Both the position numbers and the translations under genes were made by a program. From Rhizodiscina lignyota (Eukaryota; Ascomycota; Dothideomycetes; Aulographales; Rhizodiscinaceae), in the NCBI GenBank assembly GCA_010015805.1, contig ML978140.1, positions 124,001 through 188,000 of the forward strand: 64,000 nucleotides of DNA, given 5' to 3'. The stretch's first letter is position 1. Each line of letters opens with the position of its first letter. Below the pieces are notes generated by a model, which made no database searches, was not told the DNA's origin, and saw only the letters and a list, made by a program, of their open reading frames with translations. Positions 58,087 through 64,000 of this stretch are shown here, one piece after another.

Positions 58087-59795
58087 ATGACGCTCAACCC
58101 CAATGTCATTGCGATTGCGGTGGTGTCGTTCATTTACTTCACCATTAAGTACTTCAATCGCACGGACACGCCCAAGGTCAAGGGAATACCAGAGATTCCT
58201 GGATGGCCCCTCTTTGGCAGCTTGATAGAGCTGGGTGCCAACCATGCAAAAGTTGCGCAGAACTGGGCGAAGAAATATGGTCCCGTCTTTCAAGTTCGCA
58301 TGGGAAATAAGGTACGACATTGCATTTCTCATTTGTATAGGAATTAGTCAGTTGCTCACCTGTGCCATTTAGAGGATCATATGGGCAAATTCATTCGACT
58401 CCGTAAAGCAACTCTGGATTAACAACCAATCTGCCCTCATCTCCAGGCCCACTCTGCACACCTTCCACACCGTTGTGTCTTCCTCACAAGGCTTCACAAT
58501 CGGTACCTCTCCGTGGGACGACTCCTGTAAACAGCGCCGTAAGGCCGCCGCCACGGCCCTCAACAGACCCGCAGTGCAAACGTACATGCCAATCATCGAC
58601 CTCGAAAGTACTGCTAGCATCAGGGAGATGTACGAGGATGGTAAGAAGGGCACAATCGACATCAACCCCATCCCGTACTGGCAGCGCTTCGCTCTAAACA
58701 CGAGCCTAACGTTAAACTACGGCATTCGCATCTCAGGCAACATCGACGATGAGTTGCTGCGAGAGATTGTCCATGTCGAGCGCGAGGTCTCGAATTTTCG
58801 CTCAACAAGCAACAATTGGCAGGACTATATCCCGCTGCTGAGACTGCTCCCGAGTAGTTCGACGAAGGCGCAAGAGTATCGCGTCAGAAGGGATGTGTAT
58901 ATGGATAAATTGCTGGGAATGCTGAAAGAAAAGATTTCGAGCGGCACGGACAAGCCATGCATTACGGGGAATATCTTGAAAGATCCGGAGGCCAAGCTTA
59001 ATGACGCAGAAATCAAGAGTATCTGCTTAACAATGGTATCTGCGGGAATTGATACGGTGCCGGGCAATTTGCTCATGGGGATTGCATATCTGGCGAGTGA
59101 GCATGGCAAGGCTATCCAGGCAAAAGCGTATGAGGAGATTATGAAGGTGTATCCTGATGGGGATGCATGGGTGAAGTGTCTGGTTGAGGAAAAGGTGCCA
59201 TATATCAGCGCGCTCGTGAAGGAGGTGCTGAGGTTCTGGACTGTCATTCCAATTTGGTAAGAATCCCCAGCTCTATCCTTGCACTCCCTCTGCATCGTTG
59301 ATGCAGATACTGACAGGGTGTAACAGCCTCCCCCGCCGCTCCATCAAAGACATTACTTACAACGGCGCCACCATCCCCGCCGGCACAACTTTCTACATGA
59401 ACGCTTACGCCGCCGACTACGACCCTACGCACTTCACCAACCCTGCTGCATTCAATCCTGACCGCTACCTCAAGAACTCGTCAGATACCACCGAACTCTC
59501 TGAAGCAGATGGCACTCCACACTACGGCTACGGCGCCGGCAGTCGCATGTGCGCCGGCTCGCATCTTGCGAATCGCGAACTGTATACAGCATTTCTGAGG
59601 ATGATCCTGGTTTTTGAAATCTTGCAGCCACAGCAGGAGGCGGATCGCCCAATCCTGGATGCGCTGGAAGCAAACGCTATTCCGACGAGTTTGACGCTCG
59701 AGCCGAAGCCCTTCAAGTGTCGGTTTAGGGTGCGGGATCGAGAGATGTTGGAGAGGTGGGTGGAGGAGAGTGAGGAGCGGACGAAGGATCTTTAA
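58087..59795 (+). CDS. cytochrome P450, CYP504-type phenylacetate hydroxylase
   Basis: Three exons (58087-58311, 58373-59256, 59327-59795) sum to 526 codons (525 residues). An N-terminal membrane anchor (NVIAIAVVSFIYFTIKYF) is followed by the Pro-rich hinge IPEIPGWPLFGSL. The I-helix has AGIDTVP, the K-helix EVLR and the haem loop YGYGAGSRMCAGSHLANREL, whose first aromatic is Tyr rather than Phe. The haem loop with SHLANREL matches the CYP504 family (PhacA/PhacB), which makes 2-hydroxyphenylacetate or homogentisate from (3-hydroxy)phenylacetate. Its position directly after fahA and hmgA strongly supports that pathway. Whether it is the A or B type cannot be decided by eye. Confidence 0.88.
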
Positions 59796-60503
59796 TGGCG
59801 TCCAAGGATGGTGAATTATAGTTCCGGAAGTTTGAAATGTGAATAGGACAGTAAGCCAGCCTGACTTGTAAGGTGCTTGGGAAATTTGCATTGGGATGCA
59901 CGGGAGTCGAGGTAGCGGCATACACGTTGCTCATTTTGCGCTATGAGTCGCACCATATATCCTCCTTTGAGTAGTCGACAAAATTTCATTATCCATCTCC
60001 GAAACTGCTGCTTATTTCACATTTCATAATCATGGTCATGTTTAGCACATTACTCCAACACCGTTGCGTGCGTACCTACGAAGGTGCCAGTTCCCCGCGA
60101 GCGAAGAGTACAGGATCACTCTACTCTAGTCGCCTTCAGCTCTTCTAAGAAGCTTTTACATGTTAATGAGTTTGGATTCGAGATTGTTAGGGAGCAGCTT
60201 GCCAGGGCTAACTTAGAAGGTTTACTTCTTGTTATCGCGGAAACGATGCGCCATCACAGAGCTCACACGCTCACGAGAATTTTGCTCCGCGTGGATGCAA
60301 AGGTGCGCTCCACTATCTACGCGCCGCTCAATCGCTCTTTAGCAGGCAGCAACGCGAAACACCAATGACATGAGTCATGCATGTGTTTAGTCATCTCTTA
60401 GTATATAACACTTCCATACCTCTCTGAGCTCTCTCTCCCTCCTTCTCTTCTCTTTCTTCTTCCACGCTACCCTTGCACAACCACAACAACAACAACACTC
60501 AAG
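59796..60503. other. intergenic with promoter of paralog 1
   Basis: Upstream of paralog 1 the sequence ACACCAATGACATGAGTCATGC (first base about 60359) contains the perfect palindrome ATGAGTCAT at 60370-60378. A pyrimidine-rich leader follows at about 60420-60470. No other gene is supported. Confidence 0.5.
60370..60378. promoter_or_regulatory. Gcn4/CpcA-type palindrome upstream of paralog 1
   Basis: ATGAGTCAT is the consensus for the bZIP regulator of general amino-acid control. It sits 126 bp upstream of the ATG at 60504 and is preceded by ACACCAATGAC, which is shared with the second paralog's promoter. Confidence 0.4.
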
Positions 60504-61404
60504 ATGGACGTGGACATGAAGAGGAAAGTCGAGTTCCTGAATCTGCCCGAGTACCCTGAACTCTCTTCTACGAGGGTGACACCAACTATAACGCGCCGTT
60601 CCGTGGGCGGCCTCGAGGATACATACAACGAGTGGAAGATGTGGAACAAGGATGCTACCGTCACCATTGAGGAGTTCCGATCTATTGCGAACTGGTTGGG
60701 TCGGAAGGACGATGTTCACGAGGCGTTTGACGTTCGCTTTGTCCCTCGCATCATCAATGTCGCGCCCCTCAACATCGCCGAGATGGACACGAGCGAAATC
60801 ACGCCGGCGGATGCTTTCGTGACCTTCCTCTATCACACCAATCCTCAAGGCCTCCGCTACTTTCTGGACCACTGGTTCGATCTAGACCAGTTCGATCTCC
60901 GGTTCCGGGAGACGACAGGTCCAGGCAACAGAGCATTCCTGATTACCACGACGGAGATTGACAACCGCAAAAGGCTCTCAGTAAGATAACTGTATTTCAC
61001 ATTAACGGATGTCACTTTCACGTTTCTGGCAGATCAGGAAGGTCATGAGCGAGCATGTTACCGCTACGCTGGACACCGACAAGCTGTGCGAGGACTTCGC
61101 CATGTACTTCGAGATTCTGGAAGGCGGCCAGTGGAAGATGGATCAGATCCACTTCCTCAACTCACTCGGACGCAGGCTGAAGCACTGTTATGACACGGGA
61201 CTCGTGAAGGCCGTCAGCTATGAGCATCCGGACACTGAACGTGAGATCGGGCGAATCGACGAGGCAATGCTTGACCAAAACCTCCGACAATCTTCGCGCA
61301 TCGCAACAGACATGCTCGTCGAGATGCTCTGGGGGCGCGATGACGGCCATCTTAACCTGGCAGCATCTCACAATCATGGGTTGGCCCAAGAGTCGTGGTC
61401 GTAA
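60504..61404 (+). CDS. uncharacterised protein, tandem paralog 1
   Basis: Two exons (60504-60980, 61033-61404) joined in phase 0 across a 52-bp intron (GTAAGA donor, TTTCTGGCAG acceptor) encode 282 residues. It starts MDVDMKRKVEFLNLPEYPEL and contains GGLEDTYNEWKMWNKDATVT, PRIINVAPLNIAEMD and ITPADAFVTFLYH. The second exon begins IRKVMSEHV and has YFEILEGGQWKMDQIHFL. No signal peptide or membrane span; the protein looks soluble and acidic. I recognise no domain. It is clearly homologous to the next gene, with the same intron position. Confidence 0.75.
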
Positions 61405-61814
61405 GGAGGTAACAGTGCAGCAGTCATTGGGATGGGCTCAAATGGTCGTCTTTTGTCTGTCCTCAACGGGTCGCAAAAAGGTCAATGAAGTTAGATACAA
61501 CTCGACCTCAATCAAAATGAGTTATCACGAGTGAAACATTGAAAATACCTTCCGTGAGACTGTGAAGCTTTAGTACGTGCGAGTGAAAACGTATCAATTT
61601 CAAGTGGTGCTATTTGTAAAGGCGCCGAAGGGGAACCAATTATCTTAACTTGATGAGTGGACTGTTTACATGGAGTTAGCGCACGCGAGGCAGCACCAAA
61701 CACCTCGCATGAGTCATTGGTGTTGTTATTCGTCGCCTACTTTAAAATACTTCCGCTCCTCCTTTTGGTTTTCTTTCTCTTTCTCCTCTTTCCAACACCG
61801 GCCAGAATCGCAAA
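61405..61814. other. intergenic with promoter of paralog 2
   Basis: A 410-bp gap between the tandem paralogs. It carries the shared promoter element in inverted orientation and a pyrimidine-rich leader just before 61815. Confidence 0.5.
61709..61717. promoter_or_regulatory. Gcn4/CpcA-type palindrome upstream of paralog 2
   Basis: ATGAGTCAT lies 98 bp upstream of the ATG at 61815 and is followed by TCATTGGTGT, the inverse of the ACACCAATGA next to the site of paralog 1. Confidence 0.4.
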
Positions 61815-62719
61815 ATGGAGCATGACATGGATGTGAATATGGATGTGAAGAAGCTAGAGAAGGTCAAGTTTCTTGATCTGGCCGAGTTTCCGGAATTCTC
61901 GCCGACGAAGAGCGCGCGTGCACCAAGGGTGGTGGTCTCCGATGGGCTGGAAGAGGACTATAAAGAGTGGAAGAAGGAGAGCAGGGACCAAACCATCACC
62001 ATCGAGCAATTCAAGTCGATACGCGAAGCCTCTAGCTCGAAGTTTCCCCGACGCAAGTATGTCCGTACGATCGACTTTCGCGTCATTCCTCGTATCGTCG
62101 ACGTTGCATCGTTCGACCGCTTCAAAATAGACCTCACAGATCTGACACCCGCGGATGCCCTCGTGACCGCGCTCTACAACTTCGATCCCAGGGAGCTTCG
62201 GCGCCTGATGAATAACTGGGAATTGAAGGGCGGCCGTACACAGTACGAGTTTATCAGGCGCTCTCTTAGAGAGGGTGTCTTTGCCGTAGAGATGTGGGAT
62301 GCTGCTGGCTAAGCTAGACTTTCGGTAACATGAATTCCTCTTTGATTTATAGCAGTTTACTCTCACAGCATTGAAAGATACGTATGGATCTGGACAGCCG
62401 TCCAGAATCTCAAGACGGATTCAAGATGCTGTTCGAGCCTCAGGATGATGGAGAGTGGAGAGTGACAGAGTGTTTGATGCTCCGCACCGACACGCGCCAG
62501 GGTATCTCGGAAAGGAAAGAAATCTCCCTCTACCACGGCGGAACCATGGTGTCGGGCTCTGGAAAAGAGGAGCTGAGTGTGGAAGATGCTCGAGCCCGGC
62601 TGCGAGAATGGTCGTTTCCTGCCGGCTATGTGATCATCAAACAGCCATGGAAGTGTGAAGAGTGGGATGTGCTTAATGTGGTAGAGGCTCGCTCGCGAGA
62701 AATCAAAAGGCAGGCTTAA
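61815..62719 (+). CDS. uncharacterised protein, tandem paralog 2
   Basis: Proposed exons 61815-62285 and 62378-62719 sum to 271 codons (270 residues). The acceptor (TTGAAAG) is fixed by alignment with paralog 1: IRMDLDSRPES here corresponds to IRKVMSEHV there, both phase 0. The donor GTAGAG at 62286 is the best in-frame choice; GTGTCT a few bases earlier is possible. Matching segments include VKFLDLAEFPEFS, DGLEEDYKEWKKESRDQTIT, PRIVDVASFDRFKID, LTPADALVTALYNF and LFEPQDDGEWRVTECLML. The function is unknown. The C-terminal 60 residues differ from paralog 1. Confidence 0.65.
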
Positions 62720-64000
62720 ATTCAAAGGTATAAATGAAGATGGCCAGCTAGCGAGAGGATATCATAGAGCCGTTCTCCTTGTCGCCGTCTTGAAACTGCC
62801 TCTTATCGGAATGTAGTGGCGGAAGACCATCGTGGGGATGTAGATACATCTTGGACTCAGCCCAAGAGAATGATCGAAGATGAATGCAATGAGGTCTTTC
62901 CCCTGAAGAGTGCGTACGAGCAGCGAGTCGACGTCTGGCGAAGCTCTTCTGCTTGGAGTATCGTGCGCTTGCCGCTTTATCGGCAGGCGTCTTTTCGTGT
63001 CGCGTCTTCACGTCTCCCTTTGGAGTCTTTCAACGCCAAACGCGCCATTCATCTGTCCGGTACCAATGATTCCGCGTGAGACGGAGCTTCGGATCTCAAG
63101 TAAATGATTCAAACCGCGTTGTTTCACAAGAGCTCCAAAGAGCACAAGGCCTGCACAACATCCTGAAGCTTCCGTCGGAGGAGCGACGGCCACCGCACGG
63201 GTTACGTATGTACCTGGTGGTGCACGATACTTGGATTCTTCCTCCGAGCATCAGTATTGTCATCACTAGGCTTTCCTTATTTATTTACTTTTTTCTCCTT
63301 CACTTTTATTTAATTTTCATGGCATTGTCATGCACGCCATGAGGTGTATTGTGCAATTCTCGGATCGAGTATTGTCTTCACAAGAGAGCTGATAAATATA
63401 GTTCTCATGCTTTGATTAAACCCAAGCGTACGAGGAAGAAGCTATGCGGGAGGAACACACACATCAAATTTCTAGGTGAGGCTGAGCGCGATATGTTTGA
63501 AGGAGCTTCTGCACGCTGACAGATTCTGCAAGCCTACGCAGAGGCCGGCCACAGGCCGCCAACACCATTACCTCAAAGCTTGTCCACTTGTCTAACAACG
63601 GGAGCGCTGCATGCGAAAATAATGGGGCTGAGCACTATTCAACTGTCTGGGTGCTCAGAATGGTGTGGTTGGATATGAGGAAGCTGTCGCAGGTTAGCCG
63701 CCGTTCGCGTTTCAGATGGCTCGCGATGCACCCGACCGACGGCAAACCGCACCCAATCCTCGCCATTGCAACGAAACAACGAGAAAAGGCTTGTGTGAGC
63801 TTGGCACAACCGCTTCTGGATGTTTCTCGATCCGAGCGACTCAGGCATGCCGGTGAAACGCACTGCGCCCACCGGATGTTGATGTACCTCGTGGAAGACG
63901 AGCGTGATCTCTGTAAAGCTTCTTCATAAAGAGCCTCTTTGCTTCCTGCGCTTGCTCTCCTGCAAAATTAGCACATCAATCGACGTTCCTGTCTTAGATT
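62720..64000. other. window end, no supported gene
   Basis: Frames of 60-113 codons occur on both strands (for example 63076-63342 and 63588-63929 plus), but none has motifs or convincing splice sites. A gene may begin near the edge and be cut off. Confidence 0.4.

Overview
This is nuclear DNA of a filamentous ascomycete (Pezizomycotina; the gene content fits a Dothideomycete-type fungus, but the exact taxon is inference). Protein genes carry short GT-AG introns, mostly 47-92 bp. The families are typical of moulds: HET domain, CFEM, Dal5-like and DHA2 transporters, and CYP504 next to homogentisate dioxygenase. Most gene models below were rebuilt by joining exons at visible splice sites, and I checked that the exon lengths sum to a whole number of codons. 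No tRNA, rRNA, CRISPR array, LTR element or virus-like element was recognised.

Layout. (1) About 0.5-34 kb is loosely packed and accessory in character. It holds an FAD monooxygenase, a Dal5-type transporter and an unusual 882-residue protein with two fused PLP-dependent alpha-oxoamine synthase modules (9454-12243). It also holds several decayed genes: an ankyrin protein, a HET-ankyrin protein and lineage-specific relics. Two copies of a TA-flanked MITE lie here, one of them inside an old coding exon. A few intact conserved genes are interspersed: a small membrane protein, an Iec1-like INO80 zinc-finger protein, a pyridoxal-reductase-like AKR, a CFEM GPI protein and an epoxide hydrolase. (2) About 35-53 kb is a dense core block: MSH5, mitochondrial Hsp78, ribosomal protein uL1, a DHA2 transporter, eEF1B-alpha, LEO1, MOB2 and ARF1. 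(3) About 53.7-59.8 kb is an aromatic catabolic cluster. Homogentisate 1,2-dioxygenase and fumarylacetoacetase are divergent from one promoter, followed by a CYP504-type P450. Together they would take (hydroxy)phenylacetate to homogentisate and on to fumarate and acetoacetate; the maleylacetoacetate isomerase step is not in the window. (4) About 60.5-62.7 kb holds a tandem pair of paralogous genes of unknown function that share a promoter element with a perfect Gcn4/CpcA-type palindrome.

Most interesting items: the twin-module oxoamine synthase with a lysine at the Schiff-base position in both modules; the paralog pair with its conserved promoter element; the phenylacetate/homogentisate cluster with candidate operators; and the MITE that split an uncharacterised gene.
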